From positions 124,001 to 188,000 of the forward strand of contig NZ_CVTY01000007.1 in NCBI RefSeq assembly GCF_001182045.1: a stretch of DNA of 64,000 nt. The letters are read 5' to 3'. The first letter of the stretch is position 1; the number at the start of each line of letters is the position of its first letter. The notes under the pieces are model-generated. The model was not told the origin of the DNA. It saw only the letters and a list, made by a program, of their open reading frames with translations, and did not search any database. Both the position numbers and the translations under genes were made by a program. Below, piece after piece: positions 51,218-59,359 of this stretch. This DNA comes from Dakarella massiliensis. GTDB lineage: Bacteria > Pseudomonadota > Gammaproteobacteria > Burkholderiales > Burkholderiaceae_F.

Positions 51218-51968
51218 GAGGTCTCCTCAGACGCGCGAGCCAGTGAAGCGGTGACTCCAGCACGAGTTTCGTATGCATCAGCGAAATCCGGACGTTATCC
51301 CGGAAGTAGTCGAAATTCGAGACTCCGCCCTCCGGATACCGGACCCGGGTCGGAATAAAGCGAATCCGCTTCCCGTCCCAGAAGTAGCGCACCATGATTT
51401 CGGTGTCGAAGTCCATCCGGCGGCCGATACGGTAGTTGCGGGCTATCGTCAGGAACTCCTGCACGGGGTACACGCGGTACCCGCACATGCTGTCCCGGAT
51501 TTCGGATGACAGTGTCTCGATCCAGACCCAGAAGTGGGTGATGTAGCGCCCGATCACACGGCCCCGGGGCGCCGAGTCGTCATACTGCGGGAGCCCCGAG
51601 ATCAGTGCGTCCGGGTGATGCTTCGCGTCTTCGATCAGTCTGGGGGCGTCCGCGATATCGTGCTGCCCATCGGCATCAATCTGAAGCGCGTGCGTATAGC
51701 CCCCGAGACTCAGCGCCTCGATTCCAAAGGTCACCGCGGCGCCCTTCCCGCGATTCCGGGACATGGGGAGGTAACAGGTTCCCGGAACGGATCTCACCGC
51801 AGCGAGGATCGCCGCAGACTCCTCGGGCTCATTCCCATCATCCACGACATAAGACCGGATTCCGAGTGCACGGAGTGACTCGAGCACCCCCTTCAGGGTG
51901 TCCGCCTGGCGGTAACAGGGAATAACCGCGGCGAGACGGAACGGAGACTCCGTTACGCGGCCTTGCAT
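51204..51968 (-). CDS. Family 2 glycosyltransferase of the aryl polyene operon
   Basis: A 254-residue (or 265 if started at ATG 52001) GT-A fold glycosyltransferase. AAVIPCYRQADTLKGVLESL opens the Rossmann part, DADGQHDIADAPRLIEDA near residue 100 holds the DxD metal site, and GYRVYPVQEFLTIARN is the acceptor-side motif. It likely transfers a sugar to the lipid. The alternative starts overlap the ligase gene by 16 or 49 bp, so coupling is certain either way. It is the first half of the usual GT2-acyltransferase fusion of these clusters. Confidence 0.88.
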   Translation of the reverse strand: MQGRVTESPFRLAAVIPCYRQADTLKGVLESLRALGIRSYVVDDGNEPEESAAILAAVRSVPGTCYLPMSRNRGKGAAVTFGIEALSLGGYTHALQIDADGQHDIADAPRLIEDAKHHPDALISGLPQYDDSAPRGRVIGRYITHFWVWIETLSSEIRDSMCGYRVYPVQEFLTIARNYRIGRRMDFDTEIMVRYFWDGKRIRFIPTRVRYPEGGVSNFDYFRDNVRISLMHTKLVLESPLHWLARLRRPHDGP

Positions 51969-53626
51969 AGCTTCAGGCGCCCAATTGACGCGAGACGCCA
52001 TGAATTGTTCCGATAGACCTGGTAATCGAACTTCACGTTCGTGCTGAACTCGGGGTCGAGTGACGCGAGCGTGAGGCGCACGGTGTCGCCCGGCGTCATC
52101 GGTGTCGTGAACTTCATCTGAACGACTTCTTTCAGGGCCGCGGGACCGGCGAACTGAGACGCGAAACGCGTCACGAGTTCGAGCTGCGCCACGCCCGGAA
52201 GAATCGGCTGCGCGTCGAAGTGCCCCTTGAACCAGCCAAGTTCCGGCTCCAGATCAAATGTGACGCTTACCTTGCCGATCTCAAACGGCGTGCTTTCTTT
52301 GATTTTCGGGAGAAGTTCAGTAGTCATAGTTTCTTCAAATAGGCTTCGTACTGCATCCATATCGGTCTTGCCCTGCGTATTCTGCGGCAACACGGGAACG
52401 GAACGCCAGAATCGGGGTACCGCGGCGGGCTTCAGGAGTTTCCGGAGTTCCCGCTCATACTGCCTCACGCGCGTCGGATCGTATCCGGGCGAGCGGCTCT
52501 GGTCAACCGTGATGCCGATCGCCTGCCGTCCCTTCAGGGTAACGGCGAGCGTGACCGTATGGAAATCATAGCGCCCCAGAACGGTCTTTTCGATTTCATC
52601 GAGGCTCACCCGCTCTTCAGCGATCTTCACAATCCGGTCGCGCCGCCCGAGAAGGCGGAACGTGTGGGAGCCGATCGGTTCGATCCGGTCGTCGAGTGTC
52701 GCGTCGCCCCGCGCGGTGAGCGGTGTTTTGATCCGCCCTTCTCTCGGGTCCCCGATAAAGGAGACACCTGGAGCGAGCTCCGCATCCCCCTTCCCGGCTT
52801 CGCGCGTAAAAGCGACAACGCCGGTTTCGGTGCTCCCGTAGATTCCGGAAGCCGGAATTCCGACTATCTCTTTCACCCGGGCTCCGGTGTCCGCCCCCAG
52901 TTTTCCGCCCGCGGAAAGGATAAAGCGAACCGCGTCATGCGGCACCGCGGGGTCAAGATACCGAAGGAAGGTCGGGGAGGAGATGAGAGCGGAGGGCACG
53001 GTAACTGATGCCAGGTCTTCCGGTACCTCCAGCCGCGGAACAATCCGCGTGAGGCCGAGCGCCATCGGCACCCAGACCGTAAAGGTGAGCCCATAGAGAT
53101 GCAGAGGGTCAACGCTCGATGCAACGGCGAGGTGCCGAAGGTCCGGGAAGATCTCAGACACCATCTCCGCCTCGCGGTCAAGAAGACGCACAATCTTCCG
53201 TACGGGCTTCGGTTTCCCGGTGGTGCCGGACGTGAAAAGGAGGAGCTCCGCGTCAGGGCTGATCGGCGGGAGATCTGTCGCCGGCTCTCCTTCGTCTCCG
53301 GACGGAATCACGGCGGATCCCGCGGGCGGCACCGCGGTTTCAGTACTCCACACAGCGTCAGGCGCAGGCTCGAGAGAAGCAAGGCGGTTCCCGCCCGCGA
53401 GCACCGGTGTCCGGCGAAGCGCAAGTGTCGCGATGAGTTCCGTGATGAACTTCACCGGATCCCGCTCCGCGATCCCCACAGTGCGGCAGGGAGTGTCGAC
53501 AAGGCGTGCGGCGAGCACCGAGGCCCGGCGTTTGATTTCACCCCGGGTGATCGGTGTGCCGCGCGAGAGAAAGAGGACATCGTTCTCCCGCTCCTCAGTC
53601 ATCCAGTCTGATGTTTTAAGCAGCAT
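51953..53626 (-). CDS. apeH: Fused acyl-ACP ligase and hotdog dehydratase (ApeH-ApeI)
   Basis: A 557-residue protein joining two functions that are separate in Escherichia and Xenorhabdus clusters. Residues 1-430 are an AMP-forming ligase: LLFTSGTTGKPKPVRK (about 129-144), GIYGSTETGVVAF near 285, LLGRRDRIVKIAEERVSLDEIE and the late lysine in NTQGKTDMD. Residues 447-557 are a FabZ/FabA-like hotdog domain with GHFDAQPILPGVAQLEL and catalytic-type His469. An internal ATG (52327, residue 434) lies after GAAGAAA and could also give a free 124-residue dehydratase. The ligase should load the aromatic starter on the carrier protein. Confidence 0.88.
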   Translation of the reverse strand: MLLKTSDWMTEERENDVLFLSRGTPITRGEIKRRASVLAARLVDTPCRTVGIAERDPVKFITELIATLALRRTPVLAGGNRLASLEPAPDAVWSTETAVPPAGSAVIPSGDEGEPATDLPPISPDAELLLFTSGTTGKPKPVRKIVRLLDREAEMVSEIFPDLRHLAVASSVDPLHLYGLTFTVWVPMALGLTRIVPRLEVPEDLASVTVPSALISSPTFLRYLDPAVPHDAVRFILSAGGKLGADTGARVKEIVGIPASGIYGSTETGVVAFTREAGKGDAELAPGVSFIGDPREGRIKTPLTARGDATLDDRIEPIGSHTFRLLGRRDRIVKIAEERVSLDEIEKTVLGRYDFHTVTLAVTLKGRQAIGITVDQSRSPGYDPTRVRQYERELRKLLKPAAVPRFWRSVPVLPQNTQGKTDMDAVRSLFEETMTTELLPKIKESTPFEIGKVSVTFDLEPELGWFKGHFDAQPILPGVAQLELVTRFASQFAGPAALKEVVQMKFTTPMTPGDTVRLTLASLDPEFSTNVKFDYQVYRNNSWRLASIGRLKLCKAA

Positions 53627-54188
53627 GACGCATCACCCGACGGCGGACAAGATATTCAAACCCTATCATGAGACCGATCGCTCCGTAACTGAGACACCCG
53701 TTCCAGAGAAGCCATGCGGCACGGTTACCGGAGAGCACGGTTGCCATGGCGACCCCGCCGTTCGCGATAAAGAAGAAGCACCAGGCGACGGTGACCTTAC
53801 GGCAATATCGGATACCGGCTTCGGGGAGCGGTTCTTTCGATAGTTTCCGCGCAACGGCCTCCGCGACCGGAGTGCCGAAGAGCGACGCGGCAAAAGCGAG
53901 AAGCAGCGCGAGATTCACGAACACCGGGTACCAGAACGCGAGCGCAGCTTCAGAGAGCAGAAGCCCAAGCCCGCAGACCGCGGTGCCGATGATCGAAATA
54001 AGAAGCGCGGGGATAGAAGCCCCGCGGATTCCCTTCCTCAGAATAAAGAGTGCCTGAAACGCGAAGAGCGGGAGTCCCACTGCGAGAAGGAGTGACATCC
54101 GGCCGAAACTCACCGCGGCGATCACGGCGAAAGGCCAGAGAAGCGACAGAGCCTGAGCGGCCCGCTTCACTCCCTCGGCCGGCGTCAT
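53616..54188 (-). CDS. apeG: Membrane protein ApeG (COG4648-type)
   Basis: A 190-residue integral membrane protein with about five hydrophobic segments. It matches the small membrane protein (COG4648 type) found between the acyl carrier and ligase genes of aryl polyene operons, with CRKVTVAWCFFFIANGGVA near residue 130 and GAIGLMIGFEYLVRR near the end. Its role is unknown. Overlaps the ACP gene by 4 bp and the ligase gene by 11 bp. Confidence 0.85.
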   Translation of the reverse strand: MTPAEGVKRAAQALSLLWPFAVIAAVSFGRMSLLLAVGLPLFAFQALFILRKGIRGASIPALLISIIGTAVCGLGLLLSEAALAFWYPVFVNLALLLAFAASLFGTPVAEAVARKLSKEPLPEAGIRYCRKVTVAWCFFFIANGGVAMATVLSGNRAAWLLWNGCLSYGAIGLMIGFEYLVRRRVMRHAA

Positions 54189-54451
54189 GCCGCTTTGTCG
54201 TCAGAAGTCAGCCGCACGAGCGTATCCACCACGTCCTGCACGGTTTTCACGTGCTGGAAATCCTCGGGGCGGAACCGCTCACCGGTCTTCTTCTGCATGT
54301 GAACAATCAGGTCAATTGCGTCGATCGAATCGAGCTCGAGATCTTCGGCAAGCCTCGCTTCAGGCTTAATGGATTCAGGATCCGCTTCGAAAAGGTGAGC
54401 GAGGGTTGCCGCCACTTCCTGATAGAGCTCTTCCCGGGTCATTTTTTCCAT
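54185..54451 (-). CDS. apeF: Aryl polyene acyl carrier protein ApeF
   Basis: An 88-residue carrier protein. The 4'-phosphopantetheine serine is in LELDSIDAIDLIVHMQ near residue 41, with the usual four-helix pattern. Carries the growing chain as a thioester. It lies 5 bp after another carrier gene, giving the operon a pair of carrier proteins. Confidence 0.92.
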   Translation of the reverse strand: MEKMTREELYQEVAATLAHLFEADPESIKPEARLAEDLELDSIDAIDLIVHMQKKTGERFRPEDFQHVKTVQDVVDTLVRLTSDDKAA

Positions 54452-54456
54452 GGCGG

Positions 54457-54723
54457 TCAGGCCTCCGGCTTCTGGGTGCGGATATAGTCCGCGAGCGTTT
54501 TCACAGAGGCGAAGCGGCTGCGGTTCTCTTCAGTCGTACCGGAAAGGTTTACGCCGAAACGCTTCTTCACGGCCATGCCGAGTTCAAGCGCGTCGATCGA
54601 ATCTAGCCCCAGCCCCTCTTCCCCGAAGAGCGGCGTGTCATCCGCGATTTCTTCGGGCGACATGCCTTCAAGGTTAAGAGACTCAATAATGAGTGACCGG
54701 ATCTGATTTTCAAGCGTTTCCAT
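54457..54723 (-). CDS. apeE: Aryl polyene acyl carrier protein ApeE
   Basis: An 88-residue carrier protein beginning METLENQIRSLIIESLNLEGMSPEEIADDTPLF; the serine is in LGLDSIDALELG near residue 41. The start is at ATG 54723; the longer frame from 54831 overlaps the acyltransferase gene and is rejected. Together with ApeF it supplies the carrier pool for starter loading and extension. Confidence 0.92.
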   Translation of the reverse strand: METLENQIRSLIIESLNLEGMSPEEIADDTPLFGEEGLGLDSIDALELGMAVKKRFGVNLSGTTEENRSRFASVKTLADYIRTQKPEA

Positions 54724-55543
54724 TGTGTGTCTTTCCGTTATTCCCAGCGGGCTCAGAGCTGAAGCAGAGGGAGGCGAAGATTTTCGCCGTGAGTGACCGG
54801 GCGGCGGCAGGCGCCGCTTCCGGGTCCTCAAGCGGCTCAGGTGTCAGCCGTCCAACGTAGGAAAGCCGGATAATCGGTTTCCGCGTCGGAACAGCGTACC
54901 AGGGCGCTCCCTTTGTGAGCCAGGGGTCACTAGATTCTATCTGAATGACCTCAATCGGGGTATCGGTGCGGACCGCGATCTGAGCGGCACCGCGGTGAAG
55001 CGTCGGCGTAATGCCGGGCTTCGTCCGGGTGCCTTCGGGGAAGATGAGGAGCACACCGCCTTTCGCGAGCCGCGCTTCAGCGTCCCGCACGAGATCCGAG
55101 GGATCCTCGCTGTTCACGATATAGTCCGCGCCGCTGACCACGCGCTTCAGAAAAAAGTTATGGGTGAGCGCTGATTTCACAATGCAGTCAGTCTCAGGAA
55201 TAACTGACGCGATCAGCACGTAATCGATTAGCGTCGGATGGTTTGCGACAAGAATGACGCCTTTCTTGTCTTTAAGACATTCAATTCCCGCGGTATCCGC
55301 TTCCATGACACCCAGGATATGAGTCAGCCGAAAGAAAAGCCTGAATGACGACGAAATCAGGCGGCGGGTTCGGAGGACGGAGGCTTCCTTCGTGTCTGAT
55401 GTCGCCCGGATCACCGGAAACGCCGTGAGTGAGAGCGTCAGTCCCCCGATCCCAAATACCGCCCAGCAGAACCCGGTCGCAAGGCGCCGGATCTGAAGTT
55501 TCAGGAATGAATCCGGTTCGCGGTTCATGCCGTGAACCTCCAT
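54710..55543 (-). CDS. apeD: 1-acylglycerol-phosphate acyltransferase-like protein ApeD
   Basis: A 277-residue PlsC-type acyltransferase. One N-terminal hydrophobic stretch (FCWAVFGIGGLTLSLTAF) anchors it, followed by the NHPTLIDY motif (NHx4D, near residue 108) and FPEGTRTKPG near 180. It would place an acyl chain on a glycerol-phosphate or sugar-lipid. Overlaps both neighbours (14 and 19 bp). Confidence 0.9.
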   Translation of the reverse strand: MEVHGMNREPDSFLKLQIRRLATGFCWAVFGIGGLTLSLTAFPVIRATSDTKEASVLRTRRLISSSFRLFFRLTHILGVMEADTAGIECLKDKKGVILVANHPTLIDYVLIASVIPETDCIVKSALTHNFFLKRVVSGADYIVNSEDPSDLVRDAEARLAKGGVLLIFPEGTRTKPGITPTLHRGAAQIAVRTDTPIEVIQIESSDPWLTKGAPWYAVPTRKPIIRLSYVGRLTPEPLEDPEAAPAAARSLTAKIFASLCFSSEPAGNNGKTHNGNA

Positions 55544-56253
55544 TCAAGAGCCGAGCGGCCGGCAGCAAGGGTGACAGAAGGAGCCTTCCTCAGATAGGCC
55601 CGAAGGAACTGAAGCGCGGGCGGGAGGGTTCCGAGAGAACGCTCCTCCGCCGCGACGGGACCCAGAGAAACCGGACCGCCTGACGCAAGAAGAAAGGAAA
55701 GAGCGTATGGGAAGGCCGGCAGATGGTCGCGAAACGCCGCCCGGGCTTCAGTCGGTCTCGCGTTTTCAAAGAAGGTGAGGAGAACGGATTTCTTTCCCGA
55801 GGCGAGAGCCGCGGCGGCCTCGATCCACCCGGCGAAGAACGTCCGGGGGCCGGCCGCGACTGAGGTTCCCGGCACTTTCCAGCGCTTCGCGATGAGGAGC
55901 GTACCTTCCGCGGCGTTATGAACGGACATTGTGAAGTCGGTCGGTGACTCGGGGTCCCCGTCCGCGAGTCCCGTGAGAATCTTTTCGCAGCGCGGAAGCT
56001 CAGCGTCGCGGCTTGCCGTCACCACGAAATCGGGGACCGTGCTGCCCGCTGCCGCGATGGAGCATTCAATCCCCGCCCGCGCTCCCGGGGAAAGACGCCG
56101 TGAGGTCATCAGGGGAAGCGTCTTCGGAACGGTAAAGGGCGCTGCAGGGGCAATCCCCGCGCCGCTCTCCGCCCACGGAAGCCAGGACGACGGAGCGGCT
56201 AATCCTGGCGCCGCAGCGGCCCACGAGAGAATCGAGAATCCCCCCTCCGTCAT
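55525..56253 (-). CDS. apeC: Chain-length-factor-like ketosynthase ApeC
   Basis: A 242-residue protein matching the N-terminal half of ketosynthases but without the catalytic cysteine; the region that normally holds it reads SVHNAAEGTLLIAKRW. This is the CLF-like subunit of the type II aryl polyene system, which pairs with ApeO. It is shorter than a full synthase, as in other clusters. Four-base overlap with the methyltransferase gene. Confidence 0.87.
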   Translation of the reverse strand: MTEGGFSILSWAAAAPGLAAPSSWLPWAESGAGIAPAAPFTVPKTLPLMTSRRLSPGARAGIECSIAAAGSTVPDFVVTASRDAELPRCEKILTGLADGDPESPTDFTMSVHNAAEGTLLIAKRWKVPGTSVAAGPRTFFAGWIEAAAALASGKKSVLLTFFENARPTEARAAFRDHLPAFPYALSFLLASGGPVSLGPVAAEERSLGTLPPALQFLRAYLRKAPSVTLAAGRSALEWRFTA

Positions 56254-57320
56254 GATGCATCACTCCGGGTGAGCGTGATCAGCGTGTGCCCGATCCCCAG
56301 TCCGTTTTCAACCGATTTGACTTCAAGCCCCGCGTCCAGCGCGAACCGCCTGAAGTCCGCTTCGGAATAAAACCGGCTGCAGCCATTCGCGATCGCGGTG
56401 AAGTAAAGCGAAAACGCGGCGAGACACCGATCCCCGATCGGGAACTTTTGATTCCCGATCAGCGGTTCCAGGATGAGAATGCGGCTTCCGGGCTTCATCG
56501 CGGCCCGGACTTTCTTCAGAATCCGCACGACATCCGCTTCGCCGAAGCAGTCGAGAAACTGGCTCATCCACCAGACGTCCGGGTCGCCTGGGAGTGTCGT
56601 GTCCGACATCACGTCATCCGGGAAACACTCCACCCGGTCACTGAGACCGGCTGACGAGATGTTGGCTGCCGCGGTCTCACACTGCTCCGGGAGGTCGACT
56701 ATCCGGATCCGGATCGTGGAGTCCGCCTTCGCGAGCCGGATCGCCCACTTACCCGTGTTCCCGCCAATATCGCAGAGAAGCGTCGGGTGAAGCGCGGTGA
56801 CGCGGGATACCGTGTCAGAAAACGCGTTGTCAGAGAAATACTGGTCATACCCGAACCAGCTCTCGCGGGCGGGGTGAGAGAGTTCCCGGAGATGCGGGTA
56901 AAGCGTCCCCTCCCAGGGCCCAAGCGTACTGAGGCCCGCGGGCCGCCCTTCCCTAAGGGAGTCGGAGAGTTTCGCGACTCCCGGAATGCAGACATCGGCC
57001 GCGAAGTCGAAGTTGGCCTTCGTCATCGGGTCATTCAGGAGAAAACAGCCGGTTTTGGTGAGTGACGTTCGACCGGACTCCGTTCTCAGGATCCCGGCAC
57101 CTTCCGCCGCATTGAGGAGTACGCGGACCGCGTAGTCCGAAAGCCCTGAGACAGCCTTGATTTCCTCCTCTGTCAGTCCCGCGTCTCCCGCTTTATCGAG
57201 GGCCGCAAGAATTCCAAAATCCCGGAGCGATCTCGCCGCCTCAAACTCAAACGGCGCGCAGGCAATTCTCTGCGCGTTGCAGATTGCGCTGAATGCGGAC
57301 TCTTCGTTGCGTTTCTTCAT
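56250..57320 (-). CDS. apeB: SAM-dependent methyltransferase of the aryl polyene operon (ApeB-type)
   Basis: A 356-residue class I methyltransferase of the O-methyltransferase type: N-terminal winged-helix dimerisation domain (residues 20-100), then the SAM motif LLCDIGGNTGKWAIRLAKAD near residue 185, VDLPEQCETAAANI, and VWWMSQFLDCFGEADVVRILKKVRAAM. It is the first gene of the operon and should methylate the aryl head group, giving the methoxy- or methyl-aryl ring typical of these pigments. ATG 57320 has no conspicuous ribosome site. Confidence 0.87.
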   Translation of the reverse strand: MKKRNEESAFSAICNAQRIACAPFEFEAARSLRDFGILAALDKAGDAGLTEEEIKAVSGLSDYAVRVLLNAAEGAGILRTESGRTSLTKTGCFLLNDPMTKANFDFAADVCIPGVAKLSDSLREGRPAGLSTLGPWEGTLYPHLRELSHPARESWFGYDQYFSDNAFSDTVSRVTALHPTLLCDIGGNTGKWAIRLAKADSTIRIRIVDLPEQCETAAANISSAGLSDRVECFPDDVMSDTTLPGDPDVWWMSQFLDCFGEADVVRILKKVRAAMKPGSRILILEPLIGNQKFPIGDRCLAAFSLYFTAIANGCSRFYSEADFRRFALDAGLEVKSVENGLGIGHTLITLTRSDAS

Positions 57321-57367
57321 ACTGGCTAAGCCTCGGGTCTTGGAATAAACATGCAGGGGAAAGATTA

Positions 57368-57380
57368 CCTGATTTTCAGG
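57368..57380. promoter_or_regulatory. Small dyad CCTG-N5-CAGG upstream of the aryl polyene operon
   Basis: A 4-bp-arm dyad (57368-57371, 57377-57380) sits about 50 bp upstream of the first operon gene, in the only region able to hold the operon promoter. Too short to be certain. Confidence 0.25.
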
Positions 57381-57395
57381 CCTGGATCACATGAA

Positions 57396-57426
57396 AAGGG
57401 CTTTCTCCTTGGAGGAAAAAGCCCTT
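57396..57426 (-). terminator. Terminator of the small lipoprotein gene
   Basis: AAGGGCTTT (57396-57404) and AAAGCCCTT (57418-57426), with an inner TCC/GGA pairing, form a hairpin just past the lipoprotein stop. Confidence 0.75.
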
Positions 57427-57443
57427 GCGTGTTCCGGCGCGGG

Positions 57444-57809
57444 TCAGTGATTGGGGTTCGGATCCCCAGGACCGTCCTGCCTGTCAGGTCCTTTTTGACC
57501 CTGAGGCGCGTTTCGGTTACCCGGCTGCGGGCCGGCCGGTGCCTTGGGCGCGCTGCCCGGAGTGCCGTTATTCGGACGATTGGCGGGACTGCCCGGCTGA
57601 TTGCCGTAATGGTTTCCGGGATTATTCGGGCCGTTCACGGAACGGTTATTGGGATTTCCAGGATTTCCAGGATTCCCGCGGTATCCGGGACCTTCAGGAC
57701 GAGACTTTGGACCAGGTCCGGGACCAAAATCATCAGGCGGAATGACGCAGCCTGAGAGGAGCACGGCAGGAATCCCGGCCGCGAGCGTGAGCAGAGTTCT
57801 TCTTTTCAT
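57444..57809 (-). CDS. Pro/Gly/Asn-rich lipoprotein
   Basis: A 121-residue protein with a lipoprotein signal (MKRRTLLTLAAGIPAVLLSGC, acylated Cys21) followed by a disordered tail rich in Pro, Gly and Asn with repeats such as GNPGNPGNP. The RR in the leader may allow Tat export. It has no recognised domain. It sits just upstream of the aryl polyene operon but ends at its own terminator, so it is a separate unit. ATG 57809 follows GATGAGG; GTG 57815 is an alternative. Confidence 0.75.
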   Translation of the reverse strand: MKRRTLLTLAAGIPAVLLSGCVIPPDDFGPGPGPKSRPEGPGYRGNPGNPGNPNNRSVNGPNNPGNHYGNQPGSPANRPNNGTPGSAPKAPAGPQPGNRNAPQGQKGPDRQDGPGDPNPNH

Positions 57810-58036
57810 ACGCACCTCATCAAGCGATTCAGAAGGTATCGCTGTAAGGCTATTGTAGAATCAGTTCTCCGTTATGGCTCACGCGGCATCTGGCATCCTT
57901 CTTTGGGGGTACCGCGCGCCTCCCCTCGTTGCCGGAGTCACAAAAGACACCGCGGTTCCCGCTTTCACAAGGCGAAAAGAAGCGTTTAGACTCGAGCCAC
58001 ACACTGATTCACTGTCTCGTATTCCCTGTTCATCTG

Positions 58037-58663
58037 ATGCATTTCGAAACCTGGCTCTCATTCTTTGCCCTCTGCTGGGGCATGAGCTTATCTCCCGGTC
58101 CCGCGCAGCTCGCGTCGCTCTCCGCGTCTCTGAACTTCGGCTGGAAGAAATGCATTCCGCAGAGCTTTGGACTCGCGGCCGGTGTTCTCGTTCTTATCAT
58201 GATTGTCGGGGTCGGAATCGGCGCTGTGCTTGCCGCGTCTCCGAAACTCTTCTTCATGATCCGGTTCCTTGGCTGCGCGTATCTTGCCTGGATCGGTATT
58301 TCTCTTCTCCGGTCTGAAGGCCGGGCAGTCATTATCCGTGAGGGACAGCAGAACGCGGAATCCGGTGCCTGGCATCTCTTCCGTCAGGGGTTCCTCGTGA
58401 ATCTCACGAATCCGAAGGGACTCGTTTTCTTTATTTCGCTCCTGACCCCGTTTATCAATACGGACGCACCTATCCTGCTTCAGTACTTTGAAATGGGGCT
58501 CACCTGCGGCTTTACGGACTTCTGCGTGATGACCGGTGTATCGCTTGCGGCGGCCTCTCTCGCGACCCGCATGCGGAGCGCCCGGAATAACCGAATACTG
58601 AACCGGGTTTTCGGAACGGTCTTCGTCCTCATCGGATGCGGACTCTTTTTCTTCAATCTCTAA
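58037..58663 (+). CDS. LysE/RhtB-family amino acid exporter
   Basis: A 208-residue inner-membrane protein with about six helices. It opens MHFETWLSFFALCWGMSLSPGPAQLASLSASLNFGWKK with the SPGP motif of LysE, and has the later FLVNLTNPKGLVFFISLLTPF (family NPK motif). It would export an amino acid or derivative. Start at ATG 58037; the longer frame adds a polar leader. A histidine phosphatase gene follows 23 bp downstream. Confidence 0.88.
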   Translation: MHFETWLSFFALCWGMSLSPGPAQLASLSASLNFGWKKCIPQSFGLAAGVLVLIMIVGVGIGAVLAASPKLFFMIRFLGCAYLAWIGISLLRSEGRAVIIREGQQNAESGAWHLFRQGFLVNLTNPKGLVFFISLLTPFINTDAPILLQYFEMGLTCGFTDFCVMTGVSLAAASLATRMRSARNNRILNRVFGTVFVLIGCGLFFFNL

Positions 58664-58686
58664 ATTTAGGCTAAGGCTTCAAAATC

Positions 58687-59310
58687 ATGAAAATTTATCT
58701 CGTGCGCCATGGCGAAACGGACTGGAATAATGAAAAGCGCCTGCAGGGCTGGGCGGATATTTCGCTGAACGCGAAAGGCGTGAAGGAAGCTGAAGAGGTT
58801 GCGGAGAAGCTGAAGGACGTTCACTTTGATGACGCCTTCTGCTCGGATCTGGAGCGCGCGGAGGTGACAGCCGAAACGATCCTGAAGGGCCGCGATATGG
58901 AGGTTCAGATGGATCCCCGGCTCCGTGAGCTTGGATTCGGTCCGCATGAAGGAACGCTTTATAACAATGCGAGAACGGATGAGTCACAGCCGCTTCACGA
59001 GCTTTTCGTTCATCCGGACAAGTACGTGCCGGAGTTTGGCGGTGAGCCGCTTAACTATCTTTCGGCTCGCGCCGAGGCGTTCCAGCTTTCCACGCTCGAT
59101 ATGATCCAGGCACAGAACCCGGACGCGACGATCCTCGTGGTATCGCACGGGATCTTTATCCGCGACATGCTGACCCGGGTCGGCGGTTTCTCTTACGACG
59201 ATTTCTGGAAGCTCCCCGTGGGGAACTGCTCCATCGCAGTGCTTTCCTACGACGGGAAGCAACTGAAGATCGAGGAAATGGGTGAAAAAGTGACCGAGTG
59301 GCTTGTCTGA
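58687..59310 (+). CDS. Histidine phosphatase family protein (phosphoglycerate-mutase-like)
   Basis: A 207-residue cytoplasmic phosphatase. RHG at residues 8-10 (MKIYLVRHGETDWNNEKRLQGWAD) holds the phosphorylated histidine, and VVSHGIFIRDML near 155 the second histidine; LRELGFGPHEGTLY lies between. It is the compact alpha-ribazole-phosphatase/phosphoglycerate-mutase type, with unknown substrate. Probably co-transcribed with the LysE-type exporter upstream. A terminator follows. Confidence 0.9.
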   Translation: MKIYLVRHGETDWNNEKRLQGWADISLNAKGVKEAEEVAEKLKDVHFDDAFCSDLERAEVTAETILKGRDMEVQMDPRLRELGFGPHEGTLYNNARTDESQPLHELFVHPDKYVPEFGGEPLNYLSARAEAFQLSTLDMIQAQNPDATILVVSHGIFIRDMLTRVGGFSYDDFWKLPVGNCSIAVLSYDGKQLKIEEMGEKVTEWLV

Positions 59311-59333
59311 TCCCAATAGACACCCCTACCCAG

Positions 59334-59358
59334 CGCCGACTCGTTAAAAGAGCCGGCG
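59334..59358 (+). terminator. Terminator after the histidine phosphatase
   Basis: CGCCGACTC (59334-59342) and GAGCCGGCG (59350-59358) form a hairpin with one mismatch and are followed by TTTATTTTTT. The converging FAD reductase gene stops at 59360. Confidence 0.8.
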
Positions 59359-59359
59359 T

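Noticed and set aside
54457..54831. Longer start for the first acyl carrier protein
   Set aside because: The extra 36 residues are basic, unlike any carrier protein, and overlap the acyltransferase gene far more than the other junctions.
57444..57809. Small lipoprotein as the missing aryl polyene lipoprotein
   Set aside because: It has no folded domain, only a Pro/Gly/Asn-rich tail, and ends at its own terminator before the operon.
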